Below are positions 1 through 9,514 of a DNA stretch of 64,000 nt, one piece after another (positions within the stretch are counted from its first letter, which is position 1; each line of letters starts with the position of its first letter). The stretch lies in NCBI RefSeq assembly GCF_003086895.1, contig NZ_CP026004.1, forward strand, positions 2,082,731-2,146,730, read 5' to 3'. This DNA is from Stenotrophomonas sp. ESTM1D_MKCIP4_1 (lineage in GTDB: Bacteria; Pseudomonadota; Gammaproteobacteria; Xanthomonadales; Xanthomonadaceae). The notes below the pieces were generated by a model. That model made no database searches. It saw only the letters and a program-made list of their open reading frames with translations, and was not told the origin of the DNA. Position numbers and translations under genes: made by a program.

Positions 1-1678
1 CTTCACCGGCCTGCAGCACGACGATGGTCAGCAGGGTGGAGGCGGCCGGGGTCACATCCAGCCACTGGCGCAGATCGACCAGGGGCAGGGTGTGCGAGCG
101 GCGGTCCAGCACGGCACGGCCATCGAACCAGCCCAGCGAGGTGCGCGGGGCGTGCAGCACTTCCATCACGCGGGCCAGCGGCAGGGCGTAGACATCCTCG
201 CCGGCCTGCACCAGCAGGGTCGGCAGGATGGCCAGGGTGAGCGGCACGCGGATCAGGAAGCGGCTGCCACGGCCCAGTTCGGACTGGATCTGGATCTGTC
301 CGCTCAGTTCGCGGATGCGCGACTGCACGACATCCATGCCCACGCCACGGCCGGAAATGTCGGTGACCTGCTGCTTGGTGGAAAAGCCGGGCAGGAACAC
401 CAGGTGCAGGCACTCTTCGCTGCTCAGGCGGGCGGCGGCTTCCGGATCGATCAGGCCCTTTTCGCGCGCCTTGGCACGCAGCTTTTCCGGGTCGATGCCG
501 GCGCCGTCATCCTGCACCTCGATGCTGACGTAGTCGCCTTCCTGCTGCGCGGACAGGCGCACATGGCCCATCCGCGGCTTGCCCTGGGCTTCACGCAGGT
601 CGGGCATTTCCACGCCGTGGTCGATGGCGTTGCGCACCAGATGGACCAGCGGATCGGCCAGCGCTTCGACCAGGTTGCGGTCCAGTTCGGTTTCGGCGCC
701 GATCAGTTCCAGGTCCACTTCTTTCTGCAGCGAACGGGCGACGTCGCGGGCCACCTTGGGGAAGCGCGAGAACACTTTGCCGACCGGCTGCATGCGGGTG
801 CGCATGACCGCCGACTGCAGGCGTGCGGTGGCGATGTCCAGCGTCGACACGGCACGGTCCAGCTCCTCGTCACGCAGGCGCGTGCGCAGGGTCTTCAGCC
901 GGTTCCGTGACAGCACCAGTTCGCCGATCAGGTTGACGATGGCATCCAGGCGCTTGGTGTCCACGCGCACGGTATGTTCGGCTTCGGCCACCGGCTTGTT
1001 TGCCGCGGGCTTGGCCGCTGCACGCGGGGCCGGTACGGCCGCTGGCGGGGCCACCACCGGGACGGCGGCCACCGGCTTGGCGCCGGGTACCGCGCCGCCA
1101 TGCAATTGGTCGAGCAGGGCCTCGAATTCGTCTTCGCTGATCAGGCCGTCGTCGGCCTTCTTTGCCGGAGCGACTGCTGTGGGGGCGTTGCCGCCGTGCA
1201 GCTGGTCGAGCAGGGCCTCGAATTCGTCATCGGTGATCAGGTCGCTGCCGGCGGCGGCCGGGTGGGCCGCTGCAGCGGTACCCGCTGCCGGCGCCGCACT
1301 GCCGTGCACATCGAACTGGGCGATCAGCTCCGGCGGGGCGTAGCCCGGCTCGCTGCCGGCGGACACCGCGTCGAGCATCGACTGCAGGTAATCCAGCGAC
1401 TGCTGGGCGGCATCGAAGTGATGGGCCTGCAGCACGGCCTGGCCGGCACGTGCCGCACCCAGCGCTTCTTCCGCGGCATGGCACAGTTCGACCATGGCGG
1501 TGATGCCGAGGAAGCCGGCGCCGCCCTTGAGCGTGTGGTAGCCCCGGAAGACCGCGTTGAGCTGGTCGTTGTCCCGCGGTGCCTGTTCCAGCGACACCAG
1601 CTGTTCGCCCAGGCGATCCAGGATTTCCTGCGCCTCGATGATGAAATCGGCAGTGATGTCGTCGGCAACAGCGCTCAT
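1..1678 (-). CDS. cheA: Chemotaxis histidine kinase CheA (C-terminus cut by window edge)
   Basis: Cytoplasmic kinase that autophosphorylates and passes phosphate to CheY. 559 codons are visible from the ATG at 1678. The P1 Hpt domain carries His48 in GYHTLKGGAG. An Ala/Pro-rich linker follows, holding two copies of an acidic DEFEALLDQLHGG segment. Then come the P3 dimerisation region, the P4 ATPase (N box VRNAIDHG, G1 DDGAGID, G2 GRGVGMD) and the start of the P5 CheW-like domain. Roughly the last part of P5 lies outside the window. The gene starts 2 nt after cheZ and ends the flhB-to-cheA run. Family assignment is secure; total length is unknown. Confidence 0.95.
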   Translation of the reverse strand, partial: MSAVADDITADFIIEAQEILDRLGEQLVSLEQAPRDNDQLNAVFRGYHTLKGGAGFLGITAMVELCHAAEEALGAARAGQAVLQAHHFDAAQQSLDYLQSMLDAVSAGSEPGYAPPELIAQFDVHGSAAPAAGTAAAAHPAAAGSDLITDDEFEALLDQLHGGNAPTAVAPAKKADDGLISEDEFEALLDQLHGGAVPGAKPVAAVPVVAPPAAVPAPRAAAKPAANKPVAEAEHTVRVDTKRLDAIVNLIGELVLSRNRLKTLRTRLRDEELDRAVSTLDIATARLQSAVMRTRMQPVGKVFSRFPKVARDVARSLQKEVDLELIGAETELDRNLVEALADPLVHLVRNAIDHGVEMPDLREAQGKPRMGHVRLSAQQEGDYVSIEVQDDGAGIDPEKLRAKAREKGLIDPEAAARLSSEECLHLVFLPGFSTKQQVTDISGRGVGMDVVQSRIRELSGQIQIQSELGRGSRFLIRVPLTLAILPTLLVQAGEDVYALPLARVMEVLHAPRTSLGWFDGRAVLDRRSHTLPLVDLRQWLDVTPAASTLLTIVVLQAGE

Positions 1679-1680
1679 GC

Positions 1681-2286
1681 TTACAGCCCCAGATCCGACA
1701 GCAGGTCGTCGGCGTCGTTCTGCGAGACCGCGTGGCGGTCCAGCCCCTTCAGTGCCGGCCCGGCCAGTTCCGGGTCGGTGCGATGCTGTTCCGGCGGCAG
1801 GCCGAGCGCGCCGAAGCCTTCGTGCACGCGGCGGACGATGCCGACCACGCGACGGATGATCTGGCCGGTCAGGTCCTGGTAGCTCTGGGTCAGGGCGATT
1901 TCGGTCAGGTTGTGGCGGATGCGTTCAAGCTGGGCATCCTGGCCTGGCTGCAGGCCGTCGGCGCGCAGCTGTTCGGTCAGGGCCCGGCATTCCTCGGCCA
2001 GGTCCAGGGTGCGGTGGGTCGCCTGTTCGGTCATGGCCACCACGTGGTCCAGGCGGGCGCAGGCGTCGTCCAGCTCGCCGGCCTCGTCGGGCACGGTCGG
2101 CAGTTCGCCCAGCGCCTGGCCCAGTTCGCGGGCCAGCCGTGAAAGGCCGCTCATCATCGGCTGGGTGCGCGCGGCCACCAGGCTGTCGATGCGCTGGCGC
2201 CAGGCGGCCTCGTCACCCGATTCCAGGGCATCCAGAGCCTCCTGCAGGCGCAGGGCGAGGGCACTTCTGTCGACCGGGGTATCCAT
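1681..2286 (-). CDS. cheZ: CheY-P phosphatase CheZ
   Basis: Dephosphorylates CheY-P to reset the motor signal. The 201-residue protein is mostly helical. The catalytic segment LTQSYQDLTGQII places Asp138 and Gln142 where E. coli CheZ has Asp143 and Gln147. The C-terminal tail DADDLLSDLGL matches the CheY-binding peptide at the end of CheZ proteins. The start codon overlaps the end of cheY by one base, so translation is probably coupled. It is not a fragment: length is close to the usual 200-215 residues. Confidence 0.95.
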   Translation of the reverse strand: MDTPVDRSALALRLQEALDALESGDEAAWRQRIDSLVAARTQPMMSGLSRLARELGQALGELPTVPDEAGELDDACARLDHVVAMTEQATHRTLDLAEECRALTEQLRADGLQPGQDAQLERIRHNLTEIALTQSYQDLTGQIIRRVVGIVRRVHEGFGALGLPPEQHRTDPELAGPALKGLDRHAVSQNDADDLLSDLGL

Positions 2287-2678
2287 CAGGCGCTGGCCGC
2301 CAGGCGCTCGAAGATCTTGCCGAGCTTTTCTTCCAGGGTCTGCGCGGTGAACGGCTTGATGATGTAGCCGTTCACGCCGCTCTGGGCGGCTTCGATGATC
2401 TGCTCGCGCTTGGCTTCTGCGGTGACCATCAGTACCGGCAGCGTCTTCAGCTTGGCATCGGCGCGGATGGCCTTGAGCAGTTCGATGCCGGTCATCACCG
2501 GCATGTTCCAGTCGGTGACCACGAAATCGAACGGCTGGCTCTGCAGCATCGACAGCGCGGCATGCCCGTCCTCGGCTTCGGCGGTGTTGGTGAAGCCCAG
2601 ATCGCCCAGCAGGTTCTTGACGATGCGACGCATGGTCGAGAAATCGTCGACGATCAGGATGCGCATGTTCTTGTTCAA
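2286..2678 (-). CDS. cheY: Chemotaxis response regulator CheY
   Basis: Single-domain receiver that binds the FliM/FliN switch when phosphorylated. Of 130 residues, the acidic pair Asp11/Asp12, phospho-acceptor Asp56 (VVTDWNMP), Thr86, Tyr105 and Lys109 form the full CheY active-site set. A TTG start at 2678 is chosen because AAGGAAC lies 7 nt upstream. An ATG four codons later (2666) has no good ribosome site, and would also leave an intact receiver. Lies between fliA and cheZ. Confidence 0.95.
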   Translation of the reverse strand: MNKNMRILIVDDFSTMRRIVKNLLGDLGFTNTAEAEDGHAALSMLQSQPFDFVVTDWNMPVMTGIELLKAIRADAKLKTLPVLMVTAEAKREQIIEAAQSGVNGYIIKPFTAQTLEEKLGKIFERLAASA

Positions 2679-2735
2679 AGCAGAGTTCCTTTGTTGTTCA
2701 CTACGGGCGGCCGGGGGCAGCCGCCTCGTGCATGT

Positions 2736-3479
2736 TCATTCTTCCAGGCCGGCATCGACGGCCTCGAAGATCTTCAGGCGGCCGCGCAGGCGCAGCACGG
2801 CCTGGCCGTGGATCTGGCAGACCCGCGACTCGCTGACGCCGAGCACCGCGCCGATCTCCTTCAGGTTCAGCTCCTGCTCGTAGTACAGCGACAGCACCAG
2901 CTGTTCGCGTTCAGGCAGGTGGCCGATGGCCTTGCCCAGTTCGCGGCCGAACTCGCCGCGTTCCAGCACCTGCTGCGGGGTCGGGCCGCCCTGGGCGACG
3001 GTGTCCAGCTCGCCCTGGTCCTCGATGCGCGATTCCAGGCTCAACACCTGGCCACGCGAGGCGTCTTCCATCAGGCGCAGGTACTCGGGCAGCGGCATGT
3101 CCATCGCGGCGGCCACTTCGGTGGCGCTGGCCGCACGGCCACTGGTCTGTTCCAGCCGGCGGATGGTGGCGGCGGCGTCGCGGGCGCGGCGGTGGACCGA
3201 GCGCGGCACCCAGTCGCCACGGCGGATCTCGTCGATCATCGAACCGCGGATGCGGATCGAGGCGTAGGTCTCGAACGAGGCGCCCTGGTCTGCGTCATAG
3301 CTGCGCGAGGCTTCGATCAGGCCCATCATGCCGGCCTGGATCAGATCGTCCACCTCGACACTGGCGGGCAGGCGGGCGGCCAGATGGTGGGCGATGCGGC
3401 GCACCAGGTCCGAGTGCTGGACGATCACATCGGTCGCGCTGGCGCGCTGGACTTCCTTGTACTGGGCTGCGCCTTTCAT
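2736..3479 (-). CDS. fliA: Flagellar sigma factor 28, FliA
   Basis: Directs RNA polymerase to late flagellar promoters. At 247 residues it has sigma region 2 (DLIQAGMMGLIEA, ASIRIRGSMIDEIR), region 3 and a region 4 helix-turn-helix (LNLKEIGAVLGVSESRVCQ), the usual FliA layout without region 1. Its ATG overlaps the flhG stop (ATGA). Its activity should be held by FlgM, encoded at 57279. Six sequences resembling its promoters occur in this window, upstream of fliS, fliD, fliC, cheV, flgM and the PAS gene at 63418. Confidence 0.96.
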   Translation of the reverse strand: MKGAAQYKEVQRASATDVIVQHSDLVRRIAHHLAARLPASVEVDDLIQAGMMGLIEASRSYDADQGASFETYASIRIRGSMIDEIRRGDWVPRSVHRRARDAAATIRRLEQTSGRAASATEVAAAMDMPLPEYLRLMEDASRGQVLSLESRIEDQGELDTVAQGGPTPQQVLERGEFGRELGKAIGHLPEREQLVLSLYYEQELNLKEIGAVLGVSESRVCQIHGQAVLRLRGRLKIFEAVDAGLEE

Positions 3480-4363
3480 ACGGTCACCCCACGCTGCTTG
3501 AGGATGCGTTCCAGGAAGAATTCAACGCCACCGCGCGGTTCGGTCGGCGCCTGCCAGCGGGCGGTGCGGCGGGCAATCTCGGTGATGGCCAGTGCGGCCG
3601 GGCTCGACGGATAGGCCTTGACCACCGGCTGCTGGCGCTGCACCGACAGGCGCAGCCAGTCATCCTGCGGGACGCAGCCCAGGTAGTTCAGCGAGACATC
3701 GGCGAGGAACTTCTCGCAGACGCGGGTCAGCTTTTCATACAGCACGCGCCCTTCGTTGGGGTCGCGCACCATGTTGGCCACCACCTGGATGCGGTCTACG
3801 CCACGTTCGCGCGAGAGCACCTTGATGAGCGCGTAGGCATCGGTGATCGAGGCCGGCTCGTCGCAGACCACCACCACCGTGTCCTGCGCGGCCTGGCAGA
3901 AGGTCAGCACGCCATCGGTGATGCCGGCGGCGGTGTCCACCACCATGATGTCCAGCTCGCGTTCCAGTTCGGAGAACACGTTGACCAGGCCGACATGTTC
4001 GGCCGGGGCCAGTTCGGCCATGTGCCGGCGGCCCGACGCGGCCGGGACCACCAGCACCCCGTTGGGGCCTTCGATGATCACGTCTTCCAGGCTGCAGCGG
4101 CCGGCCACCAGGTCGGCCAGGGTGAACTTCGGGTTCAGGCCGAGGATGACGTCGATGTTGGCCAGGCCGAGGTCGGCGTCCAGCAGCAGGGTGCGCTTGC
4201 CCATGCCCGCCAGCGCCACGGCCAGGTTGGCCGACACGTTGGTCTTGCCCACGCCGCCCTTGCCGCCGGTCACCGCAATGGTGCGGACAGGGCCAAGCGG
4301 CTCGCTGCGGGTGGCCGACAGCGGGAAGGTAGTGGTCAGCTTGGCGTACTCACGCGACGGCAT
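3476..4363 (-). CDS. flhG: MinD-like ATPase FlhG (FleN), flagellar number regulator
   Basis: ParA/MinD-family ATPase that limits flagellar number in polar flagellates by restraining FleQ and FlhF. The 295-residue protein has the deviant Walker A (TGGKGGVGKTNVSANLA, about residues 32-48), the DADLGLANID switch and DTAAGI. The ATG at 4363 has CGGAG 9 nt upstream and lies 14 nt inside the end of flhF, so the two are probably coupled. The pairing with flhF and the distant fleQ suggests polar flagellation. Confidence 0.95.
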   Translation of the reverse strand: MPSREYAKLTTTFPLSATRSEPLGPVRTIAVTGGKGGVGKTNVSANLAVALAGMGKRTLLLDADLGLANIDVILGLNPKFTLADLVAGRCSLEDVIIEGPNGVLVVPAASGRRHMAELAPAEHVGLVNVFSELERELDIMVVDTAAGITDGVLTFCQAAQDTVVVVCDEPASITDAYALIKVLSRERGVDRIQVVANMVRDPNEGRVLYEKLTRVCEKFLADVSLNYLGCVPQDDWLRLSVQRQQPVVKAYPSSPAALAITEIARRTARWQAPTEPRGGVEFFLERILKQRGVTV

Positions 4364-6035
4364 GGTTCAACTCCGGGTTGCAGGGCATATCGGCCGCTCG
4401 GCGCAAATCTTCAAGGCGAAGTACAAGATTGGCTGCACTGGCCCGGTGCAGGTCCTCCGGCACGTCCTGGCCGTCGGTCACCCAGGTGATCGGCAGGGCG
4501 TGGTCGACGGCCACCGAAAGGGCGTTGCCGAAGCGGCCGGTCTCGTCCAGCTTGCTCAGCACCAGGCCCTGCAGGTTGGCCGCGCCGAACCGGCGGACGA
4601 CCTCGTCCATGTCGCCGAAGCTGGTGTTGGCCGGCAGCACCAGCAGGGTGCGCACCTGGCGTGCGGCGCGCAGCCACTGCAGCTGGGCGGCGAGGGCGCG
4701 GTCACGCGGGCCCAGGCCGGCGGTGTCGATCAGCACCAGCTTGTAATCCTGCAGGCGCTCCAGCAGCTGGTCCAGATCGGTGCCGCTGTTGGCTTCGTGG
4801 ACGGCGATGCCGAGCTGGCGGCCGTAGCCGTACAGCTGCTCGCGGGCGCCGATGCGCATCGTATCGGTGGTCACCAGGGCGACGTCACGCGGGGCGTGCT
4901 TTTCGGCGAAGCGAGAGGCCAGCTTGGCGATGGTGGTGGTCTTGCCGGCGCCGGTCGGGCCGACCAAGGCGATCACGCCGCCTTCTTCCAGCGGGTCGAC
5001 CGGGGCGATCGGCAGCTTGCGCGAGATCAGCCCCAGCATCAGGCCGCGGCCACGATGGGCTTCGGTGTCCAGCGGGATCTGCATGGCCACGTCGCGCGAC
5101 AGGCCGGCGTCGAAGCCGTACTCGTCCATCAGGTCCAGGGCGGTGGCGCGCACCGGGCAGCCGCGAAGGCGCTCATCGGTGAAGCGGTTCATCTCGCGCT
5201 CGATCACCTGGCGCATGCCGGCCACTTCCTGGCGCAGCTGGCGGATCTCTCCGTCATCGGCGGCGACCATGGTCAGCGCCGGGGCGGCAGCCAGCTGCGG
5301 GGCGGGCGCCGGCAGGGGCGCGACCGGCGGCGCCGGATCATTGGCGGGGGCTTCGGCAACCGGCACTTCGATGACCGGGGCAACGGCCTGGACCGGGGCA
5401 ACAGGGGCTTCCAGCGGAGCGGCGGCGACGCTGGCGGCCGGGGCCGGGGCCGGGGCCGGGATGGGCGGCGGCACGACGGCGGCGGTGTCTTCCAGCGGCG
5501 GATCGATCAGGAAGCGTGCGCGGTTGATCGGCGCGGCGGCGACCGGTGCCTGCGTCGGCGGTGCCACGATGGCGTCGGCATAGGGGGCGAAGATCTGTTC
5601 CGGCAGTGCCGATTCGTTGACGCTGGCACGGGCCAGGGTGGCGGCGAAGCCGGTGCTGCCGCGGGTCGGCACGATTTCGTCAGCGCTGTCCAGGGTGCGG
5701 CCGGTGGCGCCGACGGCGGCGCGTGCCAGGGCGGCCACGGCCGAGGTGGTCGCGGCAACCGGTTCGGCGGCCGGGGTAGCGCTGCGGCGGCGGGTCACGG
5801 CGGCAATGACGGCGTCGGCGGCGGTGCGCGGCTTCGGCGGCGGCGGAGCAACGTCGCGGCGCGATGCTTCCAGTGCGCGCTGCACGGCGCTTTCGTCGTA
5901 GTTGGCCGCGGCGACGATCTCGATACCTTCCTCGATCCGGCGGTTGGACAGGATCACGGCATCCGGGCCGTGTTCCTTGCGCACCAGGTTCATGGCCGAA
6001 CGCATGTCGGCGGCGACGAATCGTTTGATTTTCAT
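4350..6035 (-). CDS. flhF: Flagellar biosynthesis SRP-type GTPase FlhF
   Basis: SRP-family GTPase that sets where polar flagella are built. With the ATG at 6035 it has 561 residues: the conserved N-terminus MKIKRFVA, a long Pro/Ala-rich B domain of low complexity, then the NG domain with G1 VGPTGAGKTTTIAK, DTAGLGPRD and SKLDETGR. A GTG at 6101 would add 22 residues and has AAGGGG 10 nt upstream. I prefer the internal ATG because FlhF proteins normally begin with MKIKRF. A 145-nt gap separates it from flhA. Confidence 0.93.
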   Translation of the reverse strand: MKIKRFVAADMRSAMNLVRKEHGPDAVILSNRRIEEGIEIVAAANYDESAVQRALEASRRDVAPPPPKPRTAADAVIAAVTRRRSATPAAEPVAATTSAVAALARAAVGATGRTLDSADEIVPTRGSTGFAATLARASVNESALPEQIFAPYADAIVAPPTQAPVAAAPINRARFLIDPPLEDTAAVVPPPIPAPAPAPAASVAAAPLEAPVAPVQAVAPVIEVPVAEAPANDPAPPVAPLPAPAPQLAAAPALTMVAADDGEIRQLRQEVAGMRQVIEREMNRFTDERLRGCPVRATALDLMDEYGFDAGLSRDVAMQIPLDTEAHRGRGLMLGLISRKLPIAPVDPLEEGGVIALVGPTGAGKTTTIAKLASRFAEKHAPRDVALVTTDTMRIGAREQLYGYGRQLGIAVHEANSGTDLDQLLERLQDYKLVLIDTAGLGPRDRALAAQLQWLRAARQVRTLLVLPANTSFGDMDEVVRRFGAANLQGLVLSKLDETGRFGNALSVAVDHALPITWVTDGQDVPEDLHRASAANLVLRLEDLRRAADMPCNPELNHAVA

Positions 6036-6180
6036 GCTGTGGTCACGGGACGCGGTCGGCGGAGTGGCGGTCGGAGAACGCGGATGGTCGGTGGTCTGCA
6101 CGGTTCGGGTTCCCCTTGGAATCTGTCGTGTGGTGCGGTTTGAAAGTGGTGTCTGTTTTCTGGCGCGTGGCAGGCGGGTG

Positions 6181-8286
6181 TCAGCTGATCGTTCCGACCA
6201 GCTTCAGGCGCTTGTCTTCCGGCACCTCGCTGTAGGCCAGGACCGACAGCGACGGAACGCTGTGGCGGACCAGGCGGGCCAGCGCGGCACGCACCGGGCC
6301 CGGTACCAGCACGACCGCCGGCTCGTTTCGCGCTTCCTGCTTGCTGACACATTCGGCCAGGCTCTGGTGCAGTCGCTCTGCGAGTCCGGGTTCCAGCGCG
6401 GCGCCGTTGCCCTGCGTGGACTCCTGCAAGACACGTTCCAATTGCGGGTTGAGGGTGAACACCGGCAGCTCCGCCGACATTCCGGCGATCTCCTGCACGA
6501 TGAAGCGGCCCAGCGCGGTGCGCACGGCAGCGGTCAGCGTGGCGGGGTCCTGGCTCATCGGCGCGTGCTCGACCAGCGCTTCGGCGATCTTGCGCAGCTG
6601 GCGGATCGGGATGCGCTCCACCAGCAGGTTCTGCAGCACGCGCACCACCGCCGACAGCGGCAGCGCCTTGGGCGTCAGATCTTCGACGAGCTTGGGCGCG
6701 CTCTTGCCCAGGTTGGCCAGCAGGTGCTGCACTTCTTCGTGGCCCAGCAGTTCCGGCGCGTGTTCGCGGATCAGATGGGACAGATGCGTGGCGACCACCG
6801 TAGCCGGGTCCACCACCGTGTAGCCCATGGTCTCGGCCTGGGCGCGCTGGTGGGGCTGGATCCAGGTGGCATCCAGGCCGAACGCGGGGTCTTTGCCGGC
6901 GATGCCATCCAGCGGGCCCAGCGCACTGCCCGGGTCCAGGGCCAGTTCGCGGTCGGGGTGGATGTCGGCGGTGGCCACCGGCACGCCATGCACCAGCACG
7001 CGGTAGCCGTTGGCGGGCAGCTCCAGGTTGTCGCGGATGTGCACGGACGGGATCAGGAAGCCCACGTCCTGGGTGAGCTTGCGGCGCACGCCCTTGATGC
7101 GCGCCATCAGTTCGCCGCCCTGGTTGGCATCCACCAGCGGAATCAGCCGGTAGCCGACTTCCAGGCCCAGCGGATCGACCGGGCGCAGTTCGTCCCAGCT
7201 CAGTTCGGCGGTGGGGGCGGCTGCGGTCGGGCGGCCGAGGGCGTTCAGCGGGCCGTTTTCGCCGGCCTTGGCGGCCTCGTCGGCGGCCGGGGCCTGCTGC
7301 TTGCGGTACAGCTTCCAGGCGATGAAGCCGAGGATCGCGGCCAGCGTCAGGAAAGCGACGTTCGGCATGCCCGGCACCAGGCCGACCAGGCCGATGATGC
7401 CGGCGGTGATGGCCAGTGCGCGGTACTGGCCGAACACCTGGCCGGTCATCGCCTGGGCCATGTCCTGCGAGCGCGAGGCGCGGGTGACCAGCATGGCCAC
7501 GGCGCTGGAGATCAGCAGGGCCGGCAGCTGCGCCACCAGGCCGTCACCAATGGACAGCAGGGTATAGGTGGCAGCGGCATCGCCGAACGGAATGCCATGC
7601 TGCAGCACGCCCACGGCCAGGCCGCCGAGCATGTTGATGAACAGGATCAGGATGCCGGCGATGGCATCGCCGCGGATGAACTTGCTCGCACCGTCCATCG
7701 CACCGTAGAAGTCGGCTTCCTCGCGGACCTCCTCACGGCGGGCCTTGGCTTCTTCCCGCGTCAGCAAACCGGCGTTCAGATCGGCGTCGATGGCCATCTG
7801 CTTGCCGGGCATGGCGTCGAGGATGAAGCGCGCGGTCACTTCCGAGACGCGCCCGGCGCCCTTGGTGATGACCACGAAGTTGATGATGGTGAGGATGGCG
7901 AACACCACGATGCCGACGGCGTAGTTGCCACCGATGACGAACTCGCCGAAGGCGGCGATGACCTTGCCGGCCGCGTCGTGGCCGTTCTGGCCGTTGAGCA
8001 GGATCACGCGGGTGGAGGCGACGTTCAGCGCCAGCCGCAGCATGGTGGTGACCAGCAGCACGATCGGGAAGATGGTGAAGTCCAGCGGACGCTTCACGTA
8101 GACCACCGCCAGCAGCACCATCAGCGAGATGGCGATGTTGAAGGTGAACAGGGCATCGAGGACCGGCGCGGCCAGTGGGACCACCACCATGGCCAGCAGG
8201 GCCAGCACGATCAGCGGCGCGCCAAGGCCCTGGCGGATCATCTCCAGGGCGCGGCGGGTGTTGAAGCCGGAGGCCTGCGCGCTCAT
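6181..8286 (-). CDS. flhA: Flagellar type III export apparatus protein FlhA
   Basis: Inner-membrane export gate protein that docks chaperone-substrate complexes. The 701 residues comprise eight predicted membrane helices over about the first 320 residues, the highly conserved cytoplasmic FHIPEP-type loop (TTMLRLALNVASTRVIL, DAMPGKQMAIDADLNAG), and a C-terminal cytoplasmic domain. The start overlaps the flhB stop (ATGA). Length and motifs are typical, with no sign of damage. Confidence 0.97.
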   Translation of the reverse strand: MSAQASGFNTRRALEMIRQGLGAPLIVLALLAMVVVPLAAPVLDALFTFNIAISLMVLLAVVYVKRPLDFTIFPIVLLVTTMLRLALNVASTRVILLNGQNGHDAAGKVIAAFGEFVIGGNYAVGIVVFAILTIINFVVITKGAGRVSEVTARFILDAMPGKQMAIDADLNAGLLTREEAKARREEVREEADFYGAMDGASKFIRGDAIAGILILFINMLGGLAVGVLQHGIPFGDAAATYTLLSIGDGLVAQLPALLISSAVAMLVTRASRSQDMAQAMTGQVFGQYRALAITAGIIGLVGLVPGMPNVAFLTLAAILGFIAWKLYRKQQAPAADEAAKAGENGPLNALGRPTAAAPTAELSWDELRPVDPLGLEVGYRLIPLVDANQGGELMARIKGVRRKLTQDVGFLIPSVHIRDNLELPANGYRVLVHGVPVATADIHPDRELALDPGSALGPLDGIAGKDPAFGLDATWIQPHQRAQAETMGYTVVDPATVVATHLSHLIREHAPELLGHEEVQHLLANLGKSAPKLVEDLTPKALPLSAVVRVLQNLLVERIPIRQLRKIAEALVEHAPMSQDPATLTAAVRTALGRFIVQEIAGMSAELPVFTLNPQLERVLQESTQGNGAALEPGLAERLHQSLAECVSKQEARNEPAVVLVPGPVRAALARLVRHSVPSLSVLAYSEVPEDKRLKLVGTIS

Positions 8287-9413
8287 GGGCGACCTCCCTG
8301 GCCGAACTCATCCACGTCGACATGCGGGGCGGACGGCATCGGGCCGGTCCGCCAGCTGCGCAGCTGGTAGACGTAGGACAGCACCTGGGCGACGGCTGAA
8401 TACAGTCTCACGGGAATTTCCTTGCCGAGTTGCCCTTCCCGATACAAGGCCCGTGCCAAAGGCGGGGCAGAGACAATGGCGACCTTGTTGCCGTCGGCCA
8501 CTTCACGGATGCGCAGGGCGGTTTCGTCCACGCCCAAGGCGACCACGGTGGGGGCGTTCATGCTGCCGCCTTCGTACTTCAGTGCCACGGCGTAGTGGGT
8601 CGGGTTGACCACCACCACGTCGGCGGTGGGTACGGCTTCCATCATCCGGCGGTTGGCCAGCTGCTGCTGCATCTGCCGGATGCGGCCCTTCACTTCCGGG
8701 CTGCCCTCGCTTTCCTTCATTTCCCGGCGCAGCTCCTCGCGGGTCATCTTCAGCTTGCGCATCCAGTTCCAGCGCTGGTACGGCGCGTCGATGGCGGCCA
8801 GCACCAGCATCGAGCCGGCCGCGGCCAGCAGCAGCTTCAGGGTGAAGCCCAGGCCATGGGCGATGGCCGTTTCCAGCGGCTGGTTGAGCAGGCCGCGCAG
8901 GCTGTCGAAGCTGGCGGCGAAGACCAGGGTGGCCGACACACCCACAAAGGCCACGCGCAGCAGCGATTTGATGAACTCGGCCACGGCTTCGGCGCCCCAG
9001 ATGCGCTTGATGCCGGCCAGGGGGCTGAGACGCTTCAGGTCGGGCATCAGCGACTTGTTCGACCAGCGCAGGCCGCCCATCACCAGGGGCGACAGGAAGC
9101 TGGCCAGCACGCAGACCAGCAGCAACGGCCAGCAGGCCAGCAGCAGGCGCAGGAACAGCATGCCGAAGTGACCGAACAGCAGCTGCGGGTTCTGCCACAA
9201 CCCCGGTTCGGGGCTGAGCGCGGCGCGCATCCAGGCACGGCCGCCGGCGCCGAGCGAGGCGCTGCTGGCCATGATGGCGATGACCGCCGCGCCGAACACT
9301 GCAACGGTGGCCAGCTCACGCGAGCGCGGGATGTTGCCCTGTTCGCGGGCTTCACGGAGGCGTTTTTCTGTTGGCTGTTCGGTTTTTTCGCCTGCGTCTT
9401 CGTTCTCGGACAT
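8283..9413 (-). CDS. flhB: Flagellar export switch protein FlhB
   Basis: Inner-membrane protein that switches export from hook to filament substrates through self-cleavage. Four membrane helices are followed by a cytoplasmic domain with the cleavage motif NPTH at residues 270-273. The ATG at 9413 gives the usual MSENEDAGEKTEQPT start. A GTG three codons upstream is possible but less family-like. A sigma-54 type promoter sits at 9447-9461, so flhB-flhA can be transcribed independently of the cassette upstream. Confidence 0.96.
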   Translation of the reverse strand: MSENEDAGEKTEQPTEKRLREAREQGNIPRSRELATVAVFGAAVIAIMASSASLGAGGRAWMRAALSPEPGLWQNPQLLFGHFGMLFLRLLLACWPLLLVCVLASFLSPLVMGGLRWSNKSLMPDLKRLSPLAGIKRIWGAEAVAEFIKSLLRVAFVGVSATLVFAASFDSLRGLLNQPLETAIAHGLGFTLKLLLAAAGSMLVLAAIDAPYQRWNWMRKLKMTREELRREMKESEGSPEVKGRIRQMQQQLANRRMMEAVPTADVVVVNPTHYAVALKYEGGSMNAPTVVALGVDETALRIREVADGNKVAIVSAPPLARALYREGQLGKEIPVRLYSAVAQVLSYVYQLRSWRTGPMPSAPHVDVDEFGQGGRP

Positions 9414-9446
9414 CACGGGCACTGCGGCTGGAGGTGCCGGAGTGCA

Positions 9447-9461
9447 TGCAAGAACTGTTCC
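9447..9461 (-). promoter_or_regulatory. Sigma-54 promoter of flhB
   Basis: On the minus strand this reads GGAACAGTTCTTGCA: GG and GC are 10 nt apart, as in the -24/-12 consensus. The predicted start near 9436 gives a leader of about 23 nt to the flhB ATG. The element lies between the non-flagellar cassette and flhB. Confidence 0.75.
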
Positions 9462-9469
9462 GTGACGGC

Positions 9470-9488
9470 CGCCGGGCAGGGCCCGGCG
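9470..9488 (-). terminator. Hairpin between the cassette and the flhB promoter
   Basis: The palindrome CGCCGGG-5 nt-CCCGGCG starts 26 nt past the stop of the coiled-coil gene and just before the flhB sigma-54 promoter. No U tract follows. It resembles the REP-type palindromes of xanthomonads and could insulate the two transcription units. Confidence 0.5.
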
Positions 9489-9514
9489 TTACCCGCAGCC
9501 CATCGTCGTGCCCG

